A DNA stretch of 64,000 nt from Antedon mediterranea (taxonomy: Eukaryota > Echinodermata > Crinoidea > Comatulida > Antedonidae): positions 6,579,001 to 6,643,000 of the forward strand of contig NC_092677.1 of assembly GCF_964355755.1 (NCBI RefSeq), read 5' to 3'. Of the stretch, positions 45,818 to 56,476 are shown piece after piece. A program made the translations under genes and the position numbers. The notes below the pieces were generated by a model that saw only the letters and a list, made by a program, of their open reading frames with translations, ran no database searches and was not told where the DNA came from. The number at the start of each line of letters is the position of its first letter. Within the stretch, counting starts at the first letter, position 1.

Positions 45818-46447
45818 TTTTATTCGCCGATTGAGAAAATATTTTAAACACGTATAGGCCTAAGAGTATATACCTTGTTTTTATTTAAAAGCCTTTCTTT
45901 AGTAGAAGGTTAGCCTATATCGTAATTCCCTCTGTCTCTTCCCTGACTACATTCCTCACATATCAATTCTTATTATTTGTTATTGAAGATTATTTTTACA
46001 ATAAATCATAAAAGCAGACGTCATACAAAACTAGCTTTCCTACTCCCTAATAATTTTAAAGCGACTATTGCTATAACAAATTTGTAATTTAATATTCCCT
46101 GGACGGTTGTCTTCTTTAATGGAATACATAACTTCCGTACTTAATGGAATTCAAACTTTTTCATTATTCGAATTAAATATGAAGCTTCCGTAATCACTTA
46201 TGTATTGTCACTGACATCCGAAATATGTTGAAAATTACATTTATAAAAACGGAAATCGAATGACAAAAATCATTTTTAACAGATTTGTATCTTATTCATA
46301 AATTTTTCAGTTCGTTGGCAGATTAGTGGACGCTAAGTATTGACATATTTTAATATTAATAACTTTTAAACTCTGTTAGTTACGTTATATCATAGAGGAA
46401 ATGTTTTTATTTTTTTTCCTTCATGGTTATATACACTGTCCTTTTTT
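45818..46447. other. No gene recognised
   Basis: AT-rich spacer. Confidence 0.5.
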
Positions 46448-46467
46448 AGTCGCGTGCAACTCGACTC
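46448..46467. mobile_element. Family B left-end fragment
   Basis: AGTCGCGTGCAACTCGACTC is the exact family B left terminus. It switches directly into a minisatellite. Confidence 0.65.
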
Positions 46468-46815
46468 AAAACATTTCATTCAAATCATTTCATTCAAAAC
46501 ATTTCATTCAAAACATTCAATTTTAAACATTTCATTCAAAACATTTCATTCAAAACATTTCGTTCAAAACATTTCATTCAAAACATTTTATTCAAAACAT
46601 TCAATTCAAAACATTTCATTCAAAACATTTCATTCAAAACATTTCATTCAAAACATTTCATTCAAAACATTTCATTCAAAACATTTTATTCAAAACATTC
46701 AATTCAAAACATTTCATTCAAAACATTTCATTCAAAACATTTCATTGAAAACATTTTATTCAAAACATTTCATTCAAAAAATTCAATTCAAAAAATTCAA
46801 TTCCAAACATTTTAA
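46467..46815. repeat. 14-bp minisatellite (CATTTCATTCAAAA)n
   Basis: About 25 copies of CATTTCATTCAAAA with variants CATTTTATTCAAAA and CATTCAATTCAAAA. The 139-codon open frame with a 14-residue period (HFIQNISFKTFHSK) exists only because 3 x 14 bp is a whole number of codons. I do not call it a gene. Confidence 0.92.
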
Positions 46816-47779
46816 TCTTATATCGCGCCTTTCAATTCATATCGATGCATTTCATTCACATATCGCGTCATAAAATTCATATCATCGAAAAGTTGCGTAA
46901 ACGGCGTTCCATACTAATATGCTTCTTTTCCAATTGCATATGCTAATCGAAGGGAGAGCCCACCTAATCCTAAAAGATGGAACACTACAGCACTTATTTT
47001 AAAATGTTTAGGTCCAGAGCAGGCATTATTTCATTGGATCGGCCAGTGAAGGATGTAAGGCAATCTAGCTTTTTCAGTCTCGCTATTGTTTTGGCACAGT
47101 AAACAAAAGATTAATTTTCAACCAACTTAATACAATCCTGATAAAAAAATCATGATGAAAACACATTTTACCCAGAAGACTTTTCTTTCTTACATGTATG
47201 CTCTTTTTCTGTATTTCTTTTTAGGCCTATAATAAACAGTTGAAATTCCACACCACATTTGTTATGTTCGTCTTAATATACCGAACCGAAGAGTGATCAC
47301 ATTGGAAACTCTTAATCTATTGTAAGACTTGATATTGAATACACATGACGTTTAAACTGTAACAAAAATATCCTTCAACTTTCCTATATATAATACATTG
47401 TGAAGGCGCCAGTATAGAAAATGTAAATTTTTGAAAGACTATCATCCTTAGTTGTCACAGATAGGCTTATATGATTATTTTACGTACTATTTTGAAAAGA
47501 TCATTCTTAGTTCAATGTCTTAATGTTGTCAACCAATTATTACCATTATTAGTTACTACGTTTCCATTAAGTATTATTGCTCCTGCAGATTTTAACACTA
47601 TTATTGTCGATGCTTTCGGTAGAGCCGATTCTCGGTACTGTGTCTATAATTTGAAGACGAAGACGCGCATTGCCACGTGCATCACATATAACTGTACCAA
47701 AACCTTAAAACATACAGGCGTCTGTGATACTGTACTTAATGTGACAATGTATTACAGAATTTACGACTCTAAATAGATG
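46816..47779. other. No gene recognised
   Basis: The open frame at 47471-47776 (101 codons, with several cysteines) has no match I recognise and ends at the next MITE. AATTCATATCG motifs at 46835-46880 are a decayed extension of the minisatellite. Confidence 0.4.
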
Positions 47780-47876
47780 AAAGCTCTGTCTACACTATCA
47801 AAATTTATGTGACAAAAACATGTGATGCACTTCACACTTGTTTGTCAAACTAGTTTGATAGTGTAGACAGAGCTTT
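47780..47876. mobile_element. Family C MITE, shortest copy
   Basis: AAAGCTCTGTCTACACTATC and GATAGTGTAGACAGAGCTTT are almost perfect inverted ends around about 55 bp. The flanks are not TTAA in this copy. Confidence 0.8.
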
Positions 47877-48071
47877 ATATACAGAAAACAAATTAATTTA
47901 AAGCAATGATTTCGTGAAAATACAACGATTTTATTCGTTGATCATGACGCCATTTTATTCATCGAATACATTATAAATCAAAACCTTTAGTTTTAGAATG
48001 AAAACTGCTGACATTTCTTTAGTTGTCCGTTGTATGTATACCGTATTATCTATTTATCGTCTCTGTTTATC

Positions 48072-48335
48072 TTTTTTATTTTTTTTTTTATTCTCATTTT
48101 AGACAAGTTGCGAAGGATATCCACAATTAAATGTATTCACTATCCTTCTTAAAGGACGTTCACAAGACAAACATATACACAAGATGCTCAACAAAAACAA
48201 AGACTTATAATTACAAGTCTTTGGGAGTGGAGTTGCAAATTGTCATGAGAATAAATCCTGACATATGACAGGACTTGAACCCAGGACTCTTGGATTGGTA
48301 GCCAACCATCATAACCACCAAGCCACAACTCCACT
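48072..48335 (-). mobile_element. tRNA-derived SINE, type S, complete
   Basis: On the minus strand it starts AGTGGAGTTGTGGCTTGGTGG (box A TGGCTTGGTGG) and has box B GGGTTCAAGTCC. The body follows with CAACTCCACTCCCAAAGACT, GAGCATCTTGTGTATATG and TTTGTCTTGTGAACGTCC. It ends AAAATGAGAATAAAAAAAAA. TTATC occurs on both sides and may be the target duplication. The minus-strand open frame over it is a by-product. Confidence 0.85.
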
Positions 48336-50036
48336 GTTATCCTTGCGCAGTAAAAACGGGTCTTAATGATATGAAGATATATACTGTAGTACAAAGAATC
48401 GTATTCAATCGGTTATTGTTAAAGTGAGCAATATTCTACACCAGAACAATTAAATTAACGTATAAGCAATTAATATCAATTAGAATGTCAATAAACGTCT
48501 GTATTTCTTTATCCTATGAAGTAGTATAGTTACCTGATTCGTATAATTTGACGTCATAATATTTAAAATATCAAAGAGTCGTTATACTCTTTACGTGAGT
48601 ATTGCATTTACTCTGCCGTCGTCTTATAGACATATCGACTGCACGTCGACTATGTGACACACACATTCGATGTGAGGAATCAGAGCGCGAGATTCTGCGT
48701 TATGACGATTGTGGCGTCAACGTTTTCCATTTTTTTTTACTGAAATAAAATTATAAAATTTATACCGCACATTTCCGTGGCAGTAATCATAAACAGCGAC
48801 TGTGCTTTACTACAATAACATTGGTTAAAATAAATAGGCCTATGATGTCTTTAAATGTTTTTAAAAATGATAGCAGTTGTTTTTAAAGTGTTAATTGATC
48901 GAAGCGAGTGCAATAACTGTACATATTATGTATATCTAAGAAATGCACAGGTTTTATTTGATTTCATAGTCTGCTTATAAAAAAACTCTTTATCATTTTT
49001 AGTACCGTCATCTAAAGCAATTAAAAGATGTTCCTCCATCGTTAATTTTTTAGCGAATGTTGCGTGCGCGATACACACGTTACGTTTAAGCTTCCGTTCG
49101 AATCATGAAATCAAAAATAACAATTACTGTTCGCCAAATTATGCTAGTATGCAAATGAGTAGAATGTTGACATAATCCGTTAACGTTACGTGCTCCTGCG
49201 AGAACTCCCTTCTGATACCACCATTTGTGGGTTACACGTGCTAATTTCTACTAGTGAGTAGGCCTATATAAAATCATTTTGAATTGCTCTATTTCAATAT
49301 AATAGTGTCTAATTTTAATATCATATCTCTGTGATAGACAATAATTATAAAGTAGAAGGTAAAGGTAGCGTATCGTCATAGAAACTTCTATAATGCTAAC
49401 AATAACATAAAAACATCTCATTTTTTGCACACGGTGTAGTTATAGTTGTTACACAATATTAACTGAAAGATATGTTGTCTCTGTAATCTCTTTACTCTAT
49501 ACAACCTGAATTGACCGTATTAAATATTGATAGGACTAACACATTCTAGGTTAACGCTTAAACCTTGTAACTAGACTCTATATATTTTGAAAAACAATAC
49601 AACGTTTACTAAAAAAATACAATCCAGTCAATTCAAAAGAAAGAATAAATAAATTAGCTACATAAAAAACACAAATAAGTTTTTTCTTCCATTTAAAAAT
49701 ATGTCCGAAATTCTGGAAAAGTACATCTTTATTTATTGGAACTTCATAAGATATAGTACAAGCTAATCTAAATAACATAAAAGTATTATTATTATTATTA
49801 TTTCATTTTTATTTTCGTAAAAGATTGATCAAAAAGTATCATTGAATTCAAACTCCGTATGTGTGTCCGTATGCATTTATTCAAACCTGCCATTCGTTAT
49901 TTGTATGTAAATGTGGATAGGATATGGCTTAAGCATTAATGTAGGCTAACATGTTGTAGAATGATTGCCTCCGGTTAAAAGTGATAATGAAAGGAGCTCC
50001 ACGTACATTCGGAGAATTACAATCATACTTCTGTCG
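48336..50036. other. No gene; short ATT microsatellite
   Basis: AT-rich. (ATT)n at about 49787-49802. The minus-strand open frame at 49578-49778 shows only hydrophobic low-complexity sequence. Confidence 0.45.
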
Positions 50037-50405
50037 AAGTCAGTTCGTCCTGTAAACTGTTATATGAGGTGGTCATTTTGACTCATCTACATCGCCAAGC
50101 AAGTTAATTGATCCATCGTGTCAGAAGGTTCGAGTGATGGTCTATTAAAGTCAGTTCGTCCTACAAACTGTTACTTGAGGTGGTCATCTATTTCTATTCA
50201 ATGATCTTCTTATCGACATTCAGCGAGCAAATTAATTGATCGATCATGTTAGAAAGTTCGATTGATGGTCTATCAAAGTCAGTTTGTCCTACAAACTGTT
50301 GCTTGAGGTGGTCATCTGATATTCGCCTCGGTATATTTCTATTCAATGATCTTCTTATCAACATTCAGTGAGCAAGGTAACTGATCGATTATGTTAGAAA
50401 GTTAA
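50037..50405. repeat. Minisatellite, three units of 111-128 bp
   Basis: Units start AAGTCAGTTCGTCCT at about 50037, 50148 and 50276. They share ACTGTT...TTGAGGTGGTCATCT, CTATTCAATGATCTTCTTAT and TTAGAAAGTTCGATTGATGG. Confidence 0.85.
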
Positions 50406-50637
50406 TTTGGTGGTGACGAATAAAGTAATGAAAAAAAATCAGCATGTCCTTCGGAGAATATCAATTATACAACTCTCAACAATCATTTTATAGAAGTCGG
50501 TCATGTGAGTGTCCCCGCCTTAGTATATTGTTGTTGAACAATGTTTCACAATTCGGTACGGTAGGCCTAAATTAGTTTGGTCAAATTTCGCATGCGCACT
50601 AAGACGCCTGCCTGTGCTTAAGCTGATTTTCTAAATA
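50406..50637. other. No gene recognised
   Basis: Short spacer. Confidence 0.5.
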
Positions 50638-51242
50638 TTAAAGATGTATTGTCCCTTGAAACACAAAAAATGAAAAAAAAAATTTTTTCTAAATTTACAT
50701 TGGCCATATCAAAGTAATATTAAAGTTATTCACTTTAAGTCAAAAATTCGAGCCAAAAACAACAAGTTTAATTTTACGTAATTAACAGGTAAATTAATTA
50801 GATTACATTTCGTCTGGGAAACCGTCGCAAGCGAAAGTAAACAAAGATTTCAAACCATGAGTATGCATTATGCATGATGGTAATTAGGATTGTTTACAAC
50901 TCGTCACGGTTGAGAAGGTGTTTTCACACAGATCGCGAGGAAGTTTTATGATTATGCGTACCAGGGAAGAGTTAAATTATTAATTAACTCTTCCCTGTGC
51001 GTACAGAGTAGCCAAACAAGCGTGTTGCATTATCAGATATGTTTGGATTGAAAACTTTGACTGGAAGTCAAAGTTATTTTTTGAACAAAAAAACATCTGT
51101 ATTTCTTTTAAATTATTTTTTTTCGACAAATTTTTGGTGAAATTTAATAACTATTATGAGATTATAAAATGACCCACTTTTTTTCGAAATTTAAAAAAAA
51201 AATTGTTTTGGGAATTAGTAAAAGGGACAATACATCTTTAAA
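50638..51242 (+). mobile_element. Family D MITE, long subfamily, complete
   Basis: 605 bp from TTAAAGATGTATTGTCCC to GGGACAATACATCTTTAA. Collinear with 17725-18165 up to its truncation. A 36-bp palindrome (50962-50997) is inserted in it. Confidence 0.85.
50962..50997. mobile_element. 36-bp palindromic insertion with 7-bp duplication
   Basis: Arms CAGGGAAGAGTTAA and TTAACTCTTCCCTG enclose 8 bases. TGCGTAC flanks it at 50955-50961 and 50998-51004. The paralogous family D copy at 18031-18045 has ATTATGCATACAGAG with no insert, a clean empty site. The element is essentially two 14-bp inverted ends, far below the length of typical MITEs. Confidence 0.85.
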
Positions 51243-51524
51243 TTACTGTTTACTTAAAAGTTAGGCTTGAAAACAAGAATTAGTACAGAATTTGCTTATA
51301 TGTCCCGATTATTCGAATTGTACAAATTCAGTACGGAAAAAAACATTGCTCTCGAAAAAGTTGAAATAATTCACTAATTAGGATTCGTCAAGCAGAGTTT
51401 CGTTAGACCAGCCACTTTTTGTAAGTCATCGTTTCACTTTTTTTGTGAATTATGGGTAATAGAGTTATGTACGTTGTTTTTTCTTAGACAACAGATTGGT
51501 TAGTTACCGCAGGGAAGGTCATCA
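51243..51524. other. No gene recognised
   Basis: AT-rich spacer. Confidence 0.5.
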
Positions 51525-51650
51525 AAAGATTCGACGCAACGCAAAGACGTAAGAAGCGCCGTAATACGTGGTTCTTACGTCGTAGATTGGTCAAATCACT
51601 TTGTGTTGAGTTACGTCCTTGTGTTGTGTATCTAGTGGGAAACAATCATT
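51525..51650. mobile_element. Family A MITE, degenerate
   Basis: GACGCAACGCAAAGACGTAAG and TAGATTGGTCAAATCACTTT end in GTATCTAGTGGGAAACAA. The left terminus is lost. Confidence 0.62.
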
Positions 51651-52395
51651 AGCAATTTGACCAATCATGGTTCATGGACCATCCGAATTGTCTCCTGTGG
51701 TTGGTCAACATTAAAAGTCTTCTGTGTATTAATAAGTAGTATATCTTGGATCATTTTGATACGATGGTCTTAAATGTCGTTGTGTTTTAATGAATGCACA
51801 CAGTGCAGGCGTTTAAGCAAACTCACGTAAAATATATTTCCAATTCTCTAGGCATTCAAAGTTACTTTTGAAATTTGACAATTATGAATTTGACCTGAAA
51901 GAAATGTACTAATTCAGCATTAGCATATGTAATCACCGAGTATTTACTCAATTTTATAACTAAATTCCATAAATTACATATATATTCACATAAACACAAT
52001 TGAATTACAAAGTTTTATTTATACTGTAAGTACAAGTAATATCCATAGTCATTTTATGTGAAATAAAAGTACAATGTCAGGTTAAAGTAATATTATATAG
52101 TTATTTTATTGTTATTTGTCAAGAAGATTCACAGTTTTGTAAAATGCGTGGACAGGTTAAGTGTCCAAAAGTATAAGACAATTAGGACTATTAATTAGAA
52201 CATTGTAAATATTATTGGAAAGATTTTACATTTAATTATTTTGTAATGGATGTTTTACAACCCGTCCTAGAATGACTCGTACAGTATGGTATCGTGTAGT
52301 AGAGAATTTAATACACTAAAGCGATCTATTTCCAAAGTAGCATAAGAATATTTTGTAATAATATTAATGTATTGTTGTTCGATTTATAAAGCGCG
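51651..52395. other. No gene; LINE 3' UTR at the right edge
   Basis: AT-rich. The last 25 bases (on the minus strand CGCGCTTTATAAATCGAACA) are probably the 3' UTR of the adjoining LINE remnant. Confidence 0.45.
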
Positions 52396-52524
52396 TTACA
52401 CAATCAAAAGATTGTCCCAAAGCGCAGAATGTTTTGAACTATGATAGAGGATGCATTTTTTCATAGGATCAGGAAGATTGTTCCACAGTTTAGGAGCTGC
52501 AACTGCAAAGGCTCGATCACCATA
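52396..52524 (-). pseudogene. LINE reverse-transcriptase C-terminal remnant
   Basis: 42 codons plus a stop on the minus strand read YGDRAFAVAAPKLWNNLPDP then a short tail. This is the highly conserved YG-RAF-VAAP-LWN-LP motif near the C-terminus of CR1/L2-type ORF2 proteins. The usual FK..LKT.LF end is altered to a HSALWDNLLIV end. The rest of the LINE is missing upstream. Confidence 0.75.
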
Positions 52525-52569
52525 GGTCCATCCATCATCTCATTTACATCACACGTGGTGCCTGTATCA

Positions 52570-52672
52570 CGTAAAGTTAGGTCAAGGGTTAGGTGGCTAC
52601 TAGATACATGTGATATTGTATTACCAATATTCCTATAATACCTGGGAAATAAATACAGTACCGAAAATCGAC
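52570..52672. repeat. Dispersed repeat, same family as 2985-3215
   Basis: GTAAAGTTAGGTCAAGGGTTAGG, CTAGATACATGTGA and AATACAGTACCGAAAATCG in the same order as near 3.0 kb. Confidence 0.6.
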
Positions 52673-54041
52673 TGTTTATAGCATAGTTTACCGTCGATAA
52701 TTCATAACAAAATTGTGGTATTGATTGTATATTATAGGCATGCAGTTATAATAAGAGTTTCATTTTATGATAATCTTTTTTTATTAGTATAGCTATCGTT
52801 TGACCAGCTGCCCTAATCACTAATGCAGATGTCTTTTTTAATTAAAAAAAATATATTAATAATAATAATAAAGCCAATATGATTACACATTGTTGAATAT
52901 GGTTTATATTTAAACAATGTATAATTACATTAGCTTTTTTTTTTTTTATTAAATATTGGTTGAAGGTCATACTGTGGAAAGTGGCATCCGTGATTTGTTA
53001 AAACGTATTATGATTGGGTCTTGCAGCCTCTATTAGCTGAAAATTTGGTTCCGATATGACAACACTAAATTACTCATATGGAACTTTCGATTTTACCATA
53101 ATAAGGATCTAGATTTATGACGTCATATTTATGTAGGCCTACTATTTACATAGTTCAGTTTGAACATTTTTTAACAAGTCTACGTCGCGACGCGTCGGAC
53201 CCAATTCCGTTGATTCTGAAACGCGTTTTAATGTCATGCTATTAAAATACGACCTTGGATTCCGTTATCGCACTGCTTGCGCATTTTAACATCTTTTACC
53301 TATACACGCAAATCTCTATCACGTGCTCACTCATACTTCATAAGATTCGCCGTACGTGACACTAGTATAATTTGTTTTACTTTAATACCAATATTAAAAC
53401 ATAGGTGGTAGGCGTACCAGTACAAATTTACATTTGCACTATTCACCCTAAATTATTATTTATTTACATAATATTGTTATAATGCTCTGTTGATTTGAAA
53501 CTATTAATAGTTATTATTATTATTATTATTGTGTAAAGGAAATACGCATTATAGTTATAAATAAACGCTAGGCCAATCAACAATGTTTTTGTAGCCTCTA
53601 ATTATTATTAGTAGTATACGTACTTAGCAAGTAATTTAAATAATGGGTAGGCCTACTTACTATCAGGATGCTTCGATTCACAACCTTTTTAATAAGTGTA
53701 AAAGAAAGAACATGGTCGTGTGGGACACGACGGATCTATGATTTTTTAAACGGGAGAACACTTGGGCGCGATGCCACCATCGGCCCTTGTCGGCGTATTC
53801 TAAAACCGATCTTTAGTCGTAGTTCGAACTTTTCAGTTCCAATTAATGACGTCAGGGCGTGTTTCACGCGTCTGGTAAACAAAGGCTATTAGCCAATGAT
53901 AGGACAGTATTCAAGTATAATGTGGTATTTACATTATTTAATAATAATATTTATTCGGCAAAAGTTCTTAAAAGTACGTTTTACAAATTATCTTGCCAGG
54001 AGCAAGTAATAGGCATGAGCCCAATCAGAAAACGGCTCTTA
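52673..54041. other. No gene recognised
   Basis: Mostly AT-rich. 53160-53360 and 53700-53890 are somewhat GC-richer. The frame at 53668-53892 (74 codons) shows no domain. Confidence 0.4.
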
Positions 54042-54049
54042 CTCCATCA

Positions 54050-54086
54050 ATGGACCTATAAATTAAATTTAATTTATAGGTCCATG
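54050..54086. mobile_element. 37-bp palindromic insertion with 8-bp duplication
   Basis: Arms ATGGACCTATAAATT and its inverse surround AAATTT. CTCCATCA flanks it at 54042-54049 and 54087-54094. Including the terminal G it is the reverse-complement orientation of the 31-bp element at 54137. Eight-base duplications are typical of hAT elements. Confidence 0.82.
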
Positions 54087-54136
54087 CTCCATCATTACTT
54101 ATAATAAAATACAAAAATAACAAAACTAAGTTGTAC

Positions 54137-54167
54137 CATGGACCTATAAATTAATTTATAGGTCCAT
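54137..54167. mobile_element. 31-bp palindromic insertion with 8-bp duplication
   Basis: CATGGACCTATAAATT is followed directly by AATTTATAGGTCCAT. AGTTGTAC flanks it at 54129-54136 and 54168-54175. It is the same sequence as the 37-bp insertion 50 bp upstream minus its central AAATTT, but with a different target duplication. The two are therefore independent insertions. Confidence 0.82.
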
Positions 54168-54175
54168 AGTTGTAC

Positions 54176-54739
54176 AAATTAAGTAAAAACAAAACAAAAC
54201 AAAGTCATAAAGAGATACACCAATTAAAAATAAGCTGCATTGAATAAACAATAGAAACAATTACAACTTAATATTTTGAGATCAAATGTTTGGTGATTGT
54301 AATAAATGATTATTTATAAGAAATCAGTGTATTTTGCTTCTTTTTCGGAAGGCGAGCTCTGTCATATCAATCGTAGCATTTATCATTGTAAACAAATTGT
54401 ACATGAAAACAAAAGTAAATCAATTAGGCAGGATTCAACTTAATGTTATAACACAAAGAAATACCTTATATAAAATTTAAAAATACAGGCCTAACCCCTG
54501 CCTTAAATCGGTCACCTTATCGTGTACCTGAACTGACACAAAATGAAACATTTCGTCTTTAGGGTTATAAAATACTTACACCATTTTAAACAAAGCACTT
54601 TTACACTTTAATTGTTGTTTAGTTTTCTTTTATTTTAATTTGACAAGTCTTGCCAATCCTCTTCAAATGGTATGTCACTGATGAAGTATTGTGGTTTATT
54701 TTAACTTACATAATTTAAGCAAGAGAAATAAATTAGTTA
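54176..54739. other. No gene recognised
   Basis: AT-rich spacer. Confidence 0.5.
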
Positions 54740-55030
54740 TTAAAGATGTATTGTCCCCCTGAAAAATAATTCTTTAAACAATTTTTGCTGAATATGCCAT
54801 TTTAATTAAACATAATAGTTATCCACTTTGACCAAAAAATGTATTTACCTAAACAAAATTAATTTAAAGCAAAAAATGATCAAATTGGCTGCCAGCCAAT
54901 GTGTGTTTGGTTGAATTTAACCATTTATTTTGTCATTTAAGTAAAATTAATTAATCATTATTATCATCATTATTCAAGGTCTGATTTCATTATTCTTTAT
55001 TTTTCATGTTTTTTAAATTTACATCTTTAA
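54740..55030 (+). mobile_element. Family D MITE, short subfamily
   Basis: TTAAAGATGTATTGTCCCCC at the left. The right end is partly decayed to TTTACATCTTTAA. Contains GCTGAATATGCCATTTT and TCAAATTGGCTGCCAGCC. Confidence 0.75.
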
Positions 55031-56047
55031 ACATTTAATTGAAGCAAGGATGTTGTTAGATTGTCTTGATTGTAATAAATGATTATTGCCATGTTATTTT
55101 CTCAATTTGTTTTCATTTAATTATGTCAACTTTGTAGCGGGCGCTATTCATTTATTTATGAAAGCCGTTCTTTCTATTATATTATTAGTGAAGAAAAAGA
55201 AAAAAAAAACTTTCACTGTATTGAAATTAAACAGCGGGTTTCCACGGGAAGCGTTTACTCAACATCTGAATGGTGAATATCATTTTAATCAAATTAGTTG
55301 CAACATTGAGAAATCTCAAACTTATTTCGCCTTGCTTAATAGCATACTAATCAAAATCAAAATTAATTTACTTTTCTTTAAACTCGGTAATAAGAATATT
55401 TTACACACAATATCTGGCTATAATTGTGAGAAGATTACGTCGTTATATCCTCGTTATACAACGGCGCTTAGTGAAAACGAAAACAATATAATGGGATTGT
55501 GTTTAATGCAACTAAACTAAAGTAAAACTACTACACGTAGCCTATCTCTCTTGAACGTCCTGGTGCGTCACAAATCAAGGCGTGGATATAGGCCCCTAGT
55601 AATTGACGACACCACCATGTACCCAGTGTATTTCATTATTACATCTCCAAAAAAAATATATATTTGACAATATGTCAGAAAGGGAAAGTGAATTTCATGT
55701 CGGAACGATCAGGGACAAGATGGAAATAACGATATCCGAGTCGAATCATTGCTTTAAATGTCAAAATGCAATCCAAGACCGTTAAAACAAGATTATAACT
55801 CTTTATAATATTATGTTAATTATTTACATGAGTGTAACATAATGCTTAAATTGTTTAATTACGGTAATTGACTACGCAAAAAGAGCGAACCAACTAAAAC
55901 AACGGTCATTGCTTGATTTCTTTAGAAGGTCTATCAATTAAGGGACTGATGACTCACTTCCATTTTTAAAAGTCATATTTAGAATTCAGGGCTGTTTGAG
56001 ATGAGCAACCGAGAACTGAGTGCATAGTTTTACTTTAGTATATAACA
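55031..56047. other. Upstream region of the amine oxidase gene
   Basis: Holds a 144-codon open frame (55086-55520) and a 60-codon one (55603-55785). Neither has a recognisable domain, and the first contains a poly-lysine A-tract, so I do not call genes. TTTAGTATATAAC at 56033-56046 just before the start codon is AT-rich leader or a TATA-like element. The promoter is not identified. Confidence 0.4.
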
Positions 56048-56476
56048 ATGTCGTACTTGCTCCTATTTCTTGTGAGTTCAGTGGTTTTAGTCGTAGATCA
56101 ACGACTGGTAAATGGGCAGATGGGGGGTGGCCCTTCTGGCCCGGGCGCGGCGGGCCCACCGTCTTCAAAAACACGGATATTAATCCTAGGCGCTGGACCG
56201 TCTGGGCTCAAAGCAGCTCAAACTCTTGTAGATCAGGGTATGCATGATTTTTTAATCTTGGAAGGAGCTTCATATTATGGTGGCCGTGTGCGCGATATTC
56301 CGTTTGCTGGGGCTCAGGTTGAAGTCGGGGCAGATCGGGCTTTGCCGCTGGCGGAAGCGGTAGAAAGTGCGGCGATCGGACTTCTTCGAACGCATCGTCC
56401 AAATTGGGAATCGATGAATGTCGTAGATGCATCAGGACGTAATCTAAACCGAGCGGCACTTCCAGTCTGGACACAG
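56048..56476 (+). CDS. Amine oxidase exon 1
   Basis: 143 whole codons. It carries the signal peptide, the linker GGGPSGPGAAGPP, the FAD-binding GAGPSGLKAAQTL and the VEVGAD strand. The donor is ACACAG|GTATGC, phase 0. Confidence 0.9.

Noticed and set aside
46454-46873. 139-codon open frame with a repeating peptide
   Set aside because: It is produced by a 14-bp minisatellite. Three repeat lengths equal 14 codons, so frames stay open by arithmetic.
47471-47776. 101-codon open frame with six cysteines
   Set aside because: Looks secreted-like at first sight, but has no family match and no exon signals; probably chance.
55086-55520. 144-codon open frame upstream of the amine oxidase gene
   Set aside because: No domain, AT-driven composition with a poly-lysine A-tract, and no splice or promoter context.
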